DNA of 64,000 bases from Azolla caroliniana (Eukaryota; Polypodiophyta): assembly GCA_043228905.1 (NCBI GenBank), contig JBHGNT010000005.1, forward strand, positions 7,750,001 through 7,814,000, read 5' to 3'. Positions 15,201-30,200 of the stretch are shown here, in pieces. The position numbers and the translations under genes are program-made. Below the pieces are notes generated by a model, which was given only the letters and a program-made list of their open reading frames with translations, was not told the origin of the DNA and ran no database searches. Numbering within the stretch: position 1 is the first letter of the stretch; each line of letters opens with the position of its first letter.

Positions 15201-18200
15201 GGCTTAGAAACATTTTTTTCATATTGTTAATTTGAAGCCTTGTACTAAAACAAGAAAACCTAATACCCACACGTTTGAGAGTATCTCAAGGGTTTATAGT
15301 GTAGAGATTTTGCTTCTAGGTGCACTTCTCTTGGTTTCTAGCTTTATTACATCTATGCTACAACCCATTGTGATCAGGCACTGTCTAGTATGACCATCTG
15401 ATGGTGTTACAGGGTATAACCTTGCTTCTTTGATTTTCTATGCAGATATATTTAGTTGACATTCAAATCTGGTATACATTAGTTGCATCTATTCTAGGAA
15501 GCCTTATTGGTGGAAAACAACGTCTTGGAGAAGTATGTATTTGCTTTTGCTTTTGACCTAGATAGTTCTGCATGATAAAATTTGAAACGATAGTACATTT
15601 GCACCATTATTACATCAAATTTGCTTTATTATAAAGTATGAAAAATCATAAAAAAACAAAAAATAATCTAATGGGATATTCTAGAGAATGAATTGCTGAA
15701 AAAATGATCATTGTTAGAATGTCACCCACATAAAGATTTGCTGCTATTATTTTTACTACAAACTTCCATGTCTTTTATAACAGTATCATATTATTACGAG
15801 TTATACAAATAACTGCCAAACTTTCTTTTTCCTTGAAAAAAGATACACTCAATCAATATGCTTTGGCGTCATTTTCATGAATATCCTGCTGCATTAATGA
15901 GAAATATGGATCCACAAGATCGACCAATATCGTAGGTCTCTTCTAATCTATAATTGTGTTTCATTGATGTGAAAAGAATTTATAAGACGTTTCTTGATTT
16001 TGTAGGCGTTCTACTGGTGAACAGGCGTCAGTTAATGTAATTTTAACTTGATTTTCAGTTAGTATTTTTAGCCTTTCTTTTGAAAAAATTTCAATGTCTC
16101 TTTCTCATTCTGGAACTCTTTGGCTATTTTGTGGCGGTTTGTTCCCTTTTAGGAAAAAGTGTTTGCTTCATACTGGAATGAGATTATAAGTTGTCTTAGA
16201 GAAGAAGATTACATCAACAACAGGTCAGATAAGATTGGATTTTCATAATGTAGCACTTTGAATAACTTTTTGGACTATTTATAGCCAACTCTTAGTAGTA
16301 ATGTTATCTTGGATTTCTCTGTTAGGCTATTCTCAGTTAAAAATTTCCTGCAGCAAACATTGCAATAATACGACATCTGTTCTTTTTTATAAAAGGACAA
16401 ATGATATATTAATGTCTTCTACGAGGCCAAAATGGCATACAAGGCCAACCAAATGATTACATCTTAAAATGTTGTCTTGTCACTGAGAACAACAACCAAA
16501 ATAAATGTAACTAAATCAAATTAGAGGTGAATAGAGAATCCCATGGTGTACACATAAGATTCTCAAGTCAAATGGATTGTAATTTTTTGTCTTCAAAAGG
16601 TCTAGCATAGGTTGTCGATCCAGAATGGAGAGACCTCCAAAGTGAGGGAAACACTTGCAACAGGAGATAATGGCCTTTATCTCTCAATCACAAGGTTTAC
16701 GAGGTCGTGGTCCACAAGGCTAGTGCCTATTTGCATGACAATTTGCTATTGCCCGATCTATTGTAACCCGTTTGCAATGTCCTAGTTAGGAACTCACTTA
16801 TGTAGCCCATGGTTGACTCGTAGCGTGAATAGGAGTGATAGGGCAAAAGAAAGTTGTGATTATTTGTAGTTGATGAGATTGTGTGGTTGTATTGTTGTCC
16901 TTCAACAACTTCTCCATGTGTCTCGATTTCTTGCTAAAACAGAATGAACACCATTTGTCCTCATCTTCCATTATGTTGCGGACTGGGCCAAAGACATGCA
17001 TAGAGAGGCAATGGTATCTCCTGCTTATTTCATATAAAAAAGTTACAAACAGTGTTGATACGATGCTTGAGTGGTGTTAAACACCATGAACTTATCTTGG
17101 TTACCAACAAACCTTTGTCTGTGCAACATGATTTTAAGGCGTTTAGGTGTCTTTGCAGTTCCTCGAGAGAGTCAGATATCAGCAGAATATCATGAGCATA
17201 TAATAATATTTGAATGGCTATACTGGCCAAGCATTGCCTGAACCACCAAATCTGTCTATATAATACGATATCTCTTCTATATAGAAACCAAAGGGAGTGG
17301 CGATAGTGTGCATTCTTGTTTTACTCTGATTGTGCTAGCCATAGTGTGAGATAACCCATTGGGAGATTGCATTTTTCCTAACACGGATTCATACAGTGCA
17401 TAATTTGTCAATTGCATATCTATGGGGTGACGGAGGGCTTCCAACTGCTGCATGAACGAGCATGCAGTAGGTTGTTTGGAAATTCACTAAGCAGCAATAA
17501 ATCTCTTTTTTTGAACTGCAGTAGGTTGTTACCTTCAAACAATCACTGGAAGAGGGGTTGCAATAGATCACACACGTAGCATGTGCAGTGATGTAGGCTA
17601 CAACCGTTTGAACCACATCCTGGTCACCCTTGTCATTGACAAATAAGGCCATTGTCACCCTTGTTTCAAAGATTTCTCCATCTTGGAGTAGTCCGTGTTA
17701 GAGATTTTCCGAAGGCAAAAGTTTTTGTCTATCTATGTCTAGAATTTTAAGTTTTACATATCTAGATCCTCTGGTACCTTATAATTCATTAGCTATATTT
17801 ATTTTGGTTTGTTCTCAAAGGCGACGAAACACTTTAAGATGTTTTTGGTATCATAGGCCATTTTGGAGTCTTAAAAGTTGTTAATATATCTTTCTATGTG
17901 TTCTGCACATATGCCATGGCTATTTGAACCATGGCCACATTACGTTACCGACAAATAAAAGGCATCATCACCCAGTTCCAAAGGTGCTTCTTCTTTCCAT
18001 GTTGGTGATGATCTTTTGAAGACAAGTTTCAATCTATCTAAGTTCTGAAGCATGAGTGCACAGATAACAAGATTCTTTAGTATCCTATATTTAGTTATAT
18101 GTGTTTTCCGTTTCCAGTTCTCAAACACGAGACACATTTAAGATGTAGTCTCTTGTTTTCTCTTATAGTTCATCCTGGCCTTTTAAAAGAGGTTAATATA

Positions 18201-21200
18201 ATATATTTTTCTAATAATCTCTTGTTCAGTCTTATAGGACATTTTGCCTCTGCCTTTGAGATCTTTCCATGTTGGTGATGATCTTTTGACGACAAAAGTT
18301 TCAGTCTGTCTAAGTTCTGAAAAGCTTGAGTGCTCAGATAACAAGCTTCTTTAGTATTTAGTTATATGTTTTTCTGGTTTGCGTTTTTCTTGTACAATGT
18401 ATTTTTTTTACATTGACCTATTATTCCTTTCATAGGTGAGACACATGAGTTCACCTGGCTTAATACAATGTAGTTTGCTCTTGATTTCTTGCTAAAGAGA
18501 TGTTGTTTAGGAAAATTCTCAACTATATTTAGCTCCATCACTCCTAATGCTACAAGTTAATTCAAAGGCTACTAAAGTAAAGTCTTGATGACAACACTTG
18601 TTGTGTTACGGGCATGACCATATAATATCCTGTGGTAAGATTATACCGTAGTATTCTATACACGTGGATAAAGTGTGAGGGTTAAACGAGAAAGTAAAGA
18701 GGGAAGGATTACTTTTAATCCTTGGGATTGAGACAACCCATTAAGGTCAAGTGTGAATTTGCCTGGGGGCCTTAGGTCTAGCTATAAACATGAGACCTAG
18801 CTACCCTCATTGGAGATATTCGATTACATCGAGACTTTGCTTAAGTGGTGATCAAACTCTTGTAAGTGAGCGCGCCAGTACCAGGTATGACTTGATGCCA
18901 TGACGGTGGTATGGGACGCCGATCAAGGGTCGAGTCCCTCTCGATCCCTTCGCTCACGGGTGGTCGGGTGGATCGGCACCCTTCTTTTTGTCTCGCCTTT
19001 CTTTTCTATCTATCTATTATATCCTTATCATATGCTTACATTAGGATCTAGCTCTAACATGTTGGACTACAATAGGGGGTGTGGAATCGAAAGAACACTA
19101 TACCTGCCATTGTGTTTTTTATAAAATAAGAGGGAGATTCCACTGCGTCTTCAAATAAGTCTTGGCCTCTACGTAAGGTCATGGAAAATGAAGACAAATG
19201 GTGATTGGAACTCTTCTTACTAGAACTCAAGAGACATGAGAGAAGTTGTTGAAGTATAATAATACAACCTCAGGAGCTCTTTGTTCCTTGGAATATGAAG
19301 ACTAATGGTGATTGGAACCTATGTTTCATTGTTATTACTCTGGTTTGTCATTTTGAAAGATGAAAAAAGACTTTAAGATGTAATTCTTGTTTGGTCTTAT
19401 AGGCCATGTAGACCTCTTAAAAGATGCTAATATAGTTTTCTTTCTTTCTGTCCTTGTTTAAAACTCACTTGCCTTTGTTCTTGTTAAAGTTGTGACTTAT
19501 TGCTCATTCTGAACAGTTGCATTGTACTTAGATCTTGTTAATATATTGGGTGTATAGTGAAAAAGAGTTCCTTTCCATGCCGGAAGCTGCAAGAGATTTG
19601 AATCTTCATAATCATCAGAAATACTTTGTCAAATGGCCATTGTTCCTCCTTGTTGGTAAGGTATAAGGGGCTTAATTATCTTTAGCTACAAATTACTGGT
19701 TCTATTTGTTATAATTTTGTTTGGAAAGTTCTTTTGAGCTCATAATGCAAAATAATCAGGTTGATCAAGCAGTGACAGCCACGAAAGATCATGAAGGTAG
19801 TCCAGAAGAAAAGTGGAAGATGATAGAGAAGGATATATATATGCGATCTGCTGTTTTAGAAGCATATGTGACATTTACAGATATTTTACTACAATTTCTG
19901 AATGATCAAAGGTAAGATCATCGTATGAAATTAATGTGTAACTATAGTTCATGTTACTAACATCAATTTTTCTCGATGTTCTGCAATTATTCAGCTTAAA
20001 AGGCAAAGAATTTGAAATTGTGACGAATTTTAAGTTTAAGGAGCTTCCAAATGTTGTAAAGAATGCGTCAGAGCTTCTAGAAGCCCTTCTAAAATTAATC
20101 CTGGTGCACATTTTAACACCTTTTCTTAATATTTATCAATTTCTGAGAAAGTTATTAATATTCCATTTTCACGTCCATGAACTAGGCATCTAAGTTGGCT
20201 TGTTTTAATCTTCTGTGCTTTAATTTAATTTTGAACTATAAACTAAATACAAGTTACCAACGAGTATATTTAGCTAAGCACCTTATATCTAGGTATTCTT
20301 CTTTTGTTTGTTATTCTCAAAAATGAGGCAACATTTAAATATGTAATTCCTCATTTGGTCTCATAGGCCATATTTGCCTCTATATGTATATATATATAGA
20401 AAGAAAGAAAGAAAGAAAGATATATTAACATCTTTTAACAGGCCAAAATGGCAGAAAGAGAAAGAAAGAAAGATATATTAATGTCTTTTAAGAGGCCAAA
20501 ATGGCCTATAAGACCAAATAAGAGATTACATACATACATACCTATATAGATATAGATACATATATATTCCACATACCTATATAGATATATATAGGTATTA
20601 CAAAATGGCAGAAAGAAAGAAAGAAAGATATATTAACGTCTTTTAAGAGGCCAAAATGGCCTATAAGACCGAATAAGAGATTACATCTTAAATTTTTCTC
20701 GTCTTTGAGAACAAATCAAAATAAAGTAAATATTACACAGTAAATATAAAAGTAAATAAGATGAAAAGAAAAGAGACGAGAGAATCTGGTTTTTGGCACA
20801 TGCGAGATTCTCAAGTTAGATATATTGTAGCTTTTGTCTCCGAAAGATCTCTATCATAGGTCGATCCAGAATGGAAATGTCTCCGAAGCGAGGGAAGCAC
20901 CTACGATGGCGGGAGATAATGACTTTTATTTGTTGATGACAAGGGTGTTGAGGTCGTGGTCCATGGGGCCAGGGCCTACGTGCACGGCAAATTGCCATTG
21001 CCCGATCAATCGTAACCCCTTTGTTACATATATATTCCACATGGCTCACGCCCACATGAATCCACCTTTCTACTCAAAATATAAAGAAATGCATTTGATC
21101 CATTACAATTCTGGAAGGCTCAAGATCATGATGGATTGCTAGGTGAGCGCTCTATCTATGTCCATGACGTCTTGCTCCCATTGCTGGCACACATCCTTAA

Positions 21201-24200
21201 TAGAGCTATGTGTAAAGGTTTCCTTACAAGCTGGACAAAACATACCATTGTGCCAATCTTCAAGAGTGGTAATTCCATGATGCCGAGAAATTATAGGACA
21301 ATCATAATGCAGAGAGAGAGATATATACATACATACCTATATAGATATAGATACATATATATTCCACATGGCTCATGCCACATGAATCCACCTTTCTACT
21401 CAAAATATAAAGAAATGCATTTGATCCATTACAATTCTGGAAGGCTCAAGATCATGATGGATTGCTAGGTGAGCGCTCTATCTATGTCCATGACATCTTG
21501 CTCCCATTGCTGGCACACATCCTTAATAGAGCTATGTGTAAAGGTTTCCTTACAAGCTGGACAAAACATACCATTGTGCCAATCTTCAAGAGTGGTAATT
21601 CCATGATGCTGAGAAATTATAGGAAAATCATAATTAGCCATTCCTTGACTCAAGTATATGGCTAAATCCTAGGATCAGAATGAAGTATGGCCTCCGTTCA
21701 GTTTGACAGGCAGGCTTTTCAAAAGGGGTTCATAATTTTGCATCAAATATTGACCCTCGGAGCCCTTACAGAGGAGGGCACCCTAAACATTGTACTTCAC
21801 TCTAAGCTCATGTTAGAAGCTTGAAGCCCTTGGCGTCATCTTATATATACAATCGGGAGTCTATGAAATGTTTGAATACGTGTCAAGAAGAATGTGATCT
21901 CCCATTAAGTTATTAGAGGCTGTGGCTACCACAATCAGAGTAAAACAAGGATGCCCACTATCACCACTGTTTGGTTTCTATGTCGAGGATCTATAATAAC
22001 AAACAACTCTCAGCAATGGATATCTTTGCTCTTGCAATGATGAAAGCAAAATGCGATACGTGTTAGATATAATCAATGATCAGCCCCAAGTTGTAAATCT
22101 ATCCCCATATGTGCTCTTAGAGTGCACATTTTGTGATAGCGCCCCAAATGAGGAGCGGCTAGTGTGCAACTCGACCATATGGGTCGATAAGGTGTTAATC
22201 TAGGAAACCGTAGATGCGTAGGACACAATATATTTAGGAAAGAGAGAAATAGATAAAAGGATTGGCTAATCAAGTCAGCTAGAATATTTTGTGGGCAAGT
22301 TACGATGTACTTAGTCTTGAAGTATGCGTCATTGACTTCAAGATAAGTATTATCTAGCACTAGCCTGTACCTAGGGAGTTGGGTCATATTAAATGACAAG
22401 TCAGTTGACAGAAAAGGAATATCTCCACTACTGTCAACTGACTTGCACATTTATACTAAGACCAAACATAGATTATAAGTCACTTTTCTCACACAGTGGT
22501 CAGATTGATCATTTGTCCCCACTAATTTTGTAGTGAGCCGGTCCATATCCTATCTAAGCTCTAAGGTGTGAGCGCATGGGAAAACTACCATTTTGAACTA
22601 CTCTCATATGTAATAGAAATTCTGTTTTCATATATCCATCTCTGCAGTTGTAACTCTATATACCTATCTACTCGATTCTCAATATTTCTAATAATACGCA
22701 ATGTGAATTGCCGAATTCGGATAATTATCAAGTCTTTGAACGTGACTTGCGCCGGGGGCTTGTCCAAGGGTACGTCTGCCTAAGCGTCCTCATGAACCCC
22801 ATGCCTCTCCCACCATTTGTTGGGATGGAGTGGAGGGGATGATGACGTATTGCATTACATAGACAGATTTGGTGGTTCGTGATTGGCCATTACTTGGCTA
22901 AACTATATGGCTCGATTCTAGAATCAGAATTAAGTATATGGGCAGAGCGGAATGGCTGCCGTTCAATTGGACAGCCAGGCTTTCGGAAGGGGTTCACAAC
23001 TTTGGATCACATATTCACCCTCCAGGCCCTTATTGAGGACGGAAGAGTCCAATAAGAGAATTTATTGCTGCTTTGTGGATTTCTGAAAAACCTTTGACAT
23101 TGTGCCACGTGCTCGGTTTATGCAGGGGTTAGAAGCCCTTGGTTTTCCTACAGATATGCAATGGGTAATCTATGCACTCTATGAATCCGTGTCAGGAAAG
23201 TGCGATCTTCCAAGGGTTTGCCAGAGGCGGTGGCTAGCACAATCCGAAAGGATGCCCACTATCACCCACTCTCTTCGGTCTCTATATAGATGAGGTATCA
23301 CATTACATAGAGAGATTTGGGGGTTTGGGAGTACGCCTAGCAGGTGTAGCTATACAAATATTACTATATGCTGATGATATTGTGCTGATTTCTGACTCTC
23401 CGGAGGGACTACAAAGACATCTAAATGCCTTAAAACTATTTTGTACGGACAAATGTTTATCAATCAACATGGATAAAACTAAAGTGATGGTGTTTAACAC
23501 CACTCAAGCATGGTTAACAAGATCAGAACCGGAATTCGTCTTGGGAGACGAAAAGGTGGAATACACACACACCTACACATGCCTAGGAGTAATATTTGCA
23601 GGGCCTAGGTTCTCCTTACGGGAGGCTGCTTGTGCCCGACTTTCTCGTGGATATGCAGCCCTTGGTGCTTTCAAGAGACAATGTGCACATTTGCAGTTCC
23701 AAGGGCCACGAACTAAGCTATGGTTATTTGATACACTTGTCACAGCAACTCTTCTCTATGAAGTAGAAATGTGGGAACTGAGTCTTAACAAGGCAAATCA
23801 TTGGAAAGATTTAGAGAGACCTTTAGTGTCAATGATTGCCCACATGATAAGGAGCAAAGCATCGGTATATTCTGGGCAGAGATGGGAGCAGCACCTATCA
23901 TTACCGAGGCATAGTTTTTATCAGTGACATTTATATGACGTCTTTGGGAGCTCCCTAAACAAAGGTACCCAAGGTAGTTCATCGTCAAGACAACTGGCTA
24001 AAAATGGAGACATTTATTGTTGGTATGCTGAAATGCAGCAATGGTTCAAGTCACGTGGCATGAATATAGATGCACTACCCCCGTTCCAATATAGCTTGGA
24101 CTGTCCCCATCTAAATGTGACCAAAGTGGAAAAGAATAGAGTGATCCGAACTGATATTATTAACTTGGAAAACAAGATAACATGGATCAGCCCCAAAATA

Positions 24201-27200
24201 TCACTTGGTACGAAGATGGCCCACAATAAAACACTTCTTACACACATTGGAGGATGGATTCATCATTAGGCCACCTTATATGGACATGCATCTATCCTAT
24301 GTACTGCGTAGTGTGATAGGGTAGCGACGAACTTCATCACATCAGTTACAGATCGAGGTAGGCAGATATACCCGACTACCTCTAGAAGAGAGAATTTGCC
24401 AATTGTGCCATCAAGGATCAGAATCCGAAGAACACTATGTTTGTTATTGTAGTGTCTTTTATGAAATCAGGGGGAGATACCATTGCCTCTTTAAACAAGG
24501 CTTTCGCCCACTACGCAAGGTAATAGAATATGAGGACCAATGGTGCCTAGGACTTTTCTTGCTAGAGCTCAAGAGACATCGAGAAAAGTTGTTGTCAATC
24601 ACGGGATACACAAATGGGCTCCCGACCAGGACATAACAAAGGGGTTATAATTGATTGGGCAATAGCAATTTGCCGTGCACGTAGGCCTCGGCCCCATGGA
24701 TTACGACCTCGACACCCTTGTCATCGACAGATAAAAGCCATTATCTGCCACCATCGCAGGTGCTTCCCTTGCTTCGGAGACCTTTCCATTTTGGATTGAC
24801 CTATGCTAGAAATCTTTCGAAGACAAAAGCTACAATACACCTAACATGAGAATCTCACATGTACCGAAAACCAAATTCCCTCGTCTCTTTTTATCTTATA
24901 TACTTATATATTTACGAAGTATTATTTACTTATTTTTTTTATTTGTTCTCAAAGACGAGACAACACTTAAGATGTAATCTCTTGTTTGGTCTAATAGGCC
25001 ATTTTGGCCTCTTAAAAGAAATATATCTTTCTTTCTTTCTATCTATCTGATTGGAAAGAGATCTAATTACTTCATGGGCCAACACATAAACTCCTATGTT
25101 TTTGTGCATGGGCAGAAAAATAAAGAACTTGATGCAACAAAGGTCCACCAGTAAATTCCTTATACATGGTTTTGTTGATATTTCTTGCGATTCGCTCATG
25201 GTTTTGTTGATGTTTCTGGAGACCATCTTTTTGGACCTACAATTATACCTTTTGTCAATTCATTGATGTTTTGTTCATGGCCAGGAAAATAAACAACTTG
25301 AGGCAGCAGAGAGGTCCATCAGTAAATTCTTTGATATGCTTGAGAGGTTTGAAGATAATTTCTTTCTTATGTTTGCATAAATGTGTTAATAGTAGATGTA
25401 TGTGCTTTTGTGTGTTGGAAGATTTTCCTCATTAATAATAGTCAATAAGGTAATCTTATAGTCAATCCTTGTTTTTAGATCGTTTAAGATATATCCTGAG
25501 GTCCTTCGGAGTACTTCGCATGAGCTTCAGTGGCCTACTGAAGCTCACAAGGTGGTAGGTATCTCCTGAGGTGCATCAGCTGAATTATACAGATAATGTG
25601 TTGAAAGCTATTTTCTTTCTGCAATTATATATTAACAAACTTGTGAACTGAATTTTCTCATCATGTGAAATTGTGCTCATGTAGTGTCGCTCAAAAATAG
25701 AAAGGTTACAACACCTTCTAAAAGGAGATGGATCAGAAAGTATCCCAAAGAATCCGGAAGCGCGTCGTCGATTACAATTTTTTGCAAATTCGCTATTTAT
25801 GAATATGCCCAAGGCTAAATCTATTGAAACAATGAGATCCTTCAGGTATGTATTTGAACCTGAAGTTTTTCTTATTTTCTCCTGCAACCTCATTCTTGTC
25901 AGATTCTTCCTCTGATGTTTTCCCTGTTTCCAATCCGAGTTTTCCTTTCTTTCGGTAGTGTGATTACACCATTCTCTTCAGGGGATGTCATATACACAAT
26001 TGAGCAGTTGAATAAACAAGAGGATGGCATTTCATTGCTATTTTATTTGCAAAAAGTTTTTCCAGGTGAATTACAACTTTATGATTCTAGGTTTTTTTTT
26101 AAAAAACGAATTCCTCCTGTTTCAGCGATTCATATTGTCATCCTCTTCTACACTAGTTGGAGGGACATACTGTTTACTATGTTTTTGAGACAAGTCTGCA
26201 TTTCTTTGAACTTTTAATGTTTTTGACAAGTTAACGTAAAAACTATTTCTAAGAATTGAAATATGGCGTTTCGAAGATGCAAATAGAACTATCTTGATTT
26301 CTTTGTAGCAGAAAATGAGGCCATTTTTACCTGGCAACAAAGAAGTTTTAATCTATTTAAGATCTGTTGTTTCTGGAGTAGTTAACAAGAGTTTTTGGTA
26401 ACTTAGAGCTAGTTATATTTATGTTAGTTTCTTTGTAAAGATGAGGCAATATTTTAAGGTGTAATCCTTCATTTGTTCTTGTTGGATATTTTGGCCTCTT
26501 AAAAGATGATAATATCTTTATTTCTTTGTATTAATCTGATGGACTGAAAGATATCTGCATTAATACTGCTGCTTTGGTTTTGATTCTTCAAAATTGTACT
26601 GAAATCAAATGATCTAGAATGTATGGCTGTCCTAGAGCTGAAGTGTTCTATATAAAACTATTGAGCCAAAACCACTGTAAACTGTTTTTTTTGCTTTTAG
26701 ATGATTGGAAAAACTTTTTGGAAAAACTGAAAATGAAAGAGGATATATTGATGATGAGAGTGAATGAAGATAAGACTTTGCAAGTAGCTTTGAAATTACG
26801 TTTGTGGGCCTCCTACCGTGGGCAGACATTAGCAAGGACAGGTTTACAAATGATTTATTGTTTTTTGCTGTAGCATTAAATGCTCTTAGAATTCTAGCCA
26901 ATTTAAATGAATGCCACCTTTATACAGTTCGGGGAATGATGTACTATCACAAGGCCCTTCAAGTACAAAGACTTGTAGAGATTTCAGCTTCTGAAGGTTG
27001 GTACAAAGAAATGTATTGGCCTATATATATAATACTGTAAGAGGTAATGACAGTACAAAATTTCATTCATGTTAATTCTTTTGCATAAAAAAATATTGCA
27101 TCAATCAAGATGTAGGTAGATATTACATCTACAACAGTTTTTTCATATGCATCCATCTGGTCATCTTGACAGGCTGCATGTTTATAAAATGCAGATAAGG

Positions 27201-30200
27201 CTGCTAAAAGTGATCAAAATGCAGATAAGATTACTAAAAGCGATGGAGATCCCAGATCACAGAGGGATCAGGTGCATGCAAACTTGAAGTTTACCTATAT
27301 TGTGACATGTGAGATAAGCATGCAACAAGAACAACAAAAACAACAGAAACGGGATATTCTCTATCTGTTAAAGACGTATGAAATACGCTGTATTTTTACA
27401 TGTATTTTTTAAGGATATAACTTCTTGTCGAACCATCTATCAATTATCCTTGCTGCAGGAATAAAGCATTACGAGTGGCATATATACACATGTCTGACCG
27501 GAAAGAATATTTCTCAAAGCTTATTAAAGCCAATGTTAATGGCATAGAAGAAGTAAGCTTACAGTCCGCAATCGTATTAATCACTTCAATCAATTTTTGA
27601 AACTAATCAATGGATAAAATTTAGAACTCTTTATTCAATGAAAGCAATGCTCCATTTGAAATCTTCTGCCCACACCAAACTGAGTTATATGAAATCATAT
27701 ACGTCCATCATGTGTTTCCTCTTCTGTAATCTTTTAGCATTTTTCAGTATTACACTCCTCAACAGATGCTAGAACTATTCCAAGAGGCATCTTTTGTAAA
27801 ATCTTAACTAATGGAAACAATACTATGATTGTTCAGTTAAGTTACCCTGTCTAGATATTATGTCAAAGTTAACATGTTAAACATACAATCTTCTAGAGGT
27901 TTGAGCATATTTGGTGTACTATGTATTATCAATTAAAGAATTGTTTACCTGTGTTTGACATTCTAAAGTAATTTCCAGGAAATCTACAAAATAAAACTCC
28001 CTGGGGATCCATGGTTGGGTGAACGAAAATCCGAGAACCAAAACCATGCTATCATATTCACACGTGGTGATGCACTCCAAAGCACTGCTGCTGACCAGGT
28101 GCAACTTTAGAGCACATTTATAATTAAGAGTTTGAATTAGCATTTTGTAAAGAAAGCTGCCACTTTGGTGCACAACACATGTTTACAATGTGTAATAGCT
28201 GTTGCATGATAGTTGAGAAATGGGTTCATTGTCATAAAATAAACAAAAAGGCATAGCTTGAAATTATGTGAACTTTAGAGCACATTTATAATTAAGAGTT
28301 GGAATTAGCATTTTGTAAAGAAAGCTGGTACTTTTGTGCACAACATGTTTGCAATGTGTGCTAGCTGTAGCCAGGTACTTAAGGAATGGGTCCACTGTCA
28401 TAAAATAAAAAGAAGGCATTGCTTGAAATAATGTGATCTTTGAATCTCTTATCCCTTTTCCAAGGTATTAGTTTTGAAAAGTTGACATGGTTCCTGTCAT
28501 GTTTTATATGGTTCCGTACATTACTGTCTCTTACTATAGGACAACTATTTTGAAGAAGCGTTAAAGATGCGGAATCTGCTCGAGGAGTTCAGTTGCAAAC
28601 AGGGGTTATGTCCTCCATCAATCCTTGGAGTTCGAGCGCATGTGTTTACGGGAAGGTGGGTCCATTGTACTTAATATATTCACTCTAGTTTACAGTTTCG
28701 TAAGGCACATGTATTGTTATGTATTAAGACCAGATCCCCCAATGACTGCTCTTCCACTGGTTCCTACTTCCAGTGTCTCGTCCATTGCATGGTTCATGTC
28801 AAATCAGGAGGAATGTTGGGCTACTCTTGGCCAGAGAGTTCTTGCTAATCCTCTAAGGTATATTCACAATAGGCTGCAGAATTTACTCAAATATCTATAT
28901 TGACAGGCAATTTATGAACCTAATAGGGTACGAATGCACTATGGAGATGGTGATATCTTCGATAGGATTTTCCATATAACTAGAGGAGGAATAAGTAAAG
29001 CATCTAGAGGCATCAATACCAGTGAAGATATTTTTGCAGGTTTCCTTTTACCCTCTTGAGTAGTAACTGAATGAATATATAGAGCCAAACTTTATATCTG
29101 AATGAATATTTTTCTTTATTGATGTAGGATACAACTCAATTCTCAGAAATGGAAGCATCACTCATCACGAATATATCCAGGTCAATTCAGTGTCTTCTCA
29201 ATTAGTAAATTCATTAAGTATCAATGCAAAGGCCAAGAAAATGTTCTCCATTATCCTCCTTAATTACTTATATGTATGTGGAATGCTCAAATATATGTAC
29301 TTGCATTTGGACAAATATAAGTGATAACAGCGGGTGCCTATTTCCGTTTTCATTGACAATGAGTAACATCATCCCCTCTATGTACCCACCCTCAAGCACA
29401 CCTGTTATTCCATACAGAGGATAATTGATGGTGGCGAAGAAAGAAATGTTTACTTTCTTAAGAGGCCAAACTGGCCTGTAAGACAACTTAAAATGTTCTC
29501 TTGTCTCTCAGAATCAACAAAAACCAAAATAAATATAATTAAGTTACTCATAAACAATAGAATACCTCCTAAACATTCGCAAGGTTGGCAACCCATGTAG
29601 CCTTGAACATGATCCCAGTATGAACACAAAAGTGGGTCCCTAAGAATGCAAATTTTGCTATTGGTATGTTCAATAGCGGTTGTAGCTAAACAACACTTTA
29701 AGACCACTGGTGCTGCCGAAAAACAAAGTCGGTTGACCTTAGAAAGCATGATCAGCGAACCAACATGACACAACCTCCCCTGAGAAGAACTACACTCAAT
29801 CTTCCAAGAGTCCCACCAGAGGGTCACTTTCGGATGTTACTTTTACTCCTGTCCGGATATATTTGCTTTCTACCCCTATTTCCTCCAACATAAATTGGAT
29901 ATTTCAGGAAGTGCGCCTCACAACCCTTTCCAGCTGTTTTCCCCCTCCCAACGGCAGGTTCTCACACATTACTCACCCATCCGCCACTGGAAACACCATG
30001 AAGATGCTTCCCGTCTGACTTGCATGTGGTTCAGACTATGATTATGGAGATTCGGTAATTGGGTTTAATCAATAAACCCACGGTCACTTCGATCCGACAA
30101 AACTATCGATTACAGAAATCCAAGTTTACTTCGTCGATTTGTTAGCGTGCTCAGTAGGTCTAATTCCTACTGTATTTTTCGGAATGCACAAGAGTTGTTG

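Noticed and set aside
18868-18960. tRNA-like gene inside the solo LTR (GTGAGCG/CGCTCAC pairing and a GGTCGAGTCCC box)
   Set aside because: The T-loop is one base short and the spacing after the T-arm is wrong for a tRNA. It fits better as a structured U5 part of the LTR.
20383-20640. Regularly spaced GAAAGAAAG and AGGCCAAAATGGCC units suggested as a CRISPR-like array
   Set aside because: The units are truncated LINE 3' tails with unequal spacing in a eukaryotic intron.
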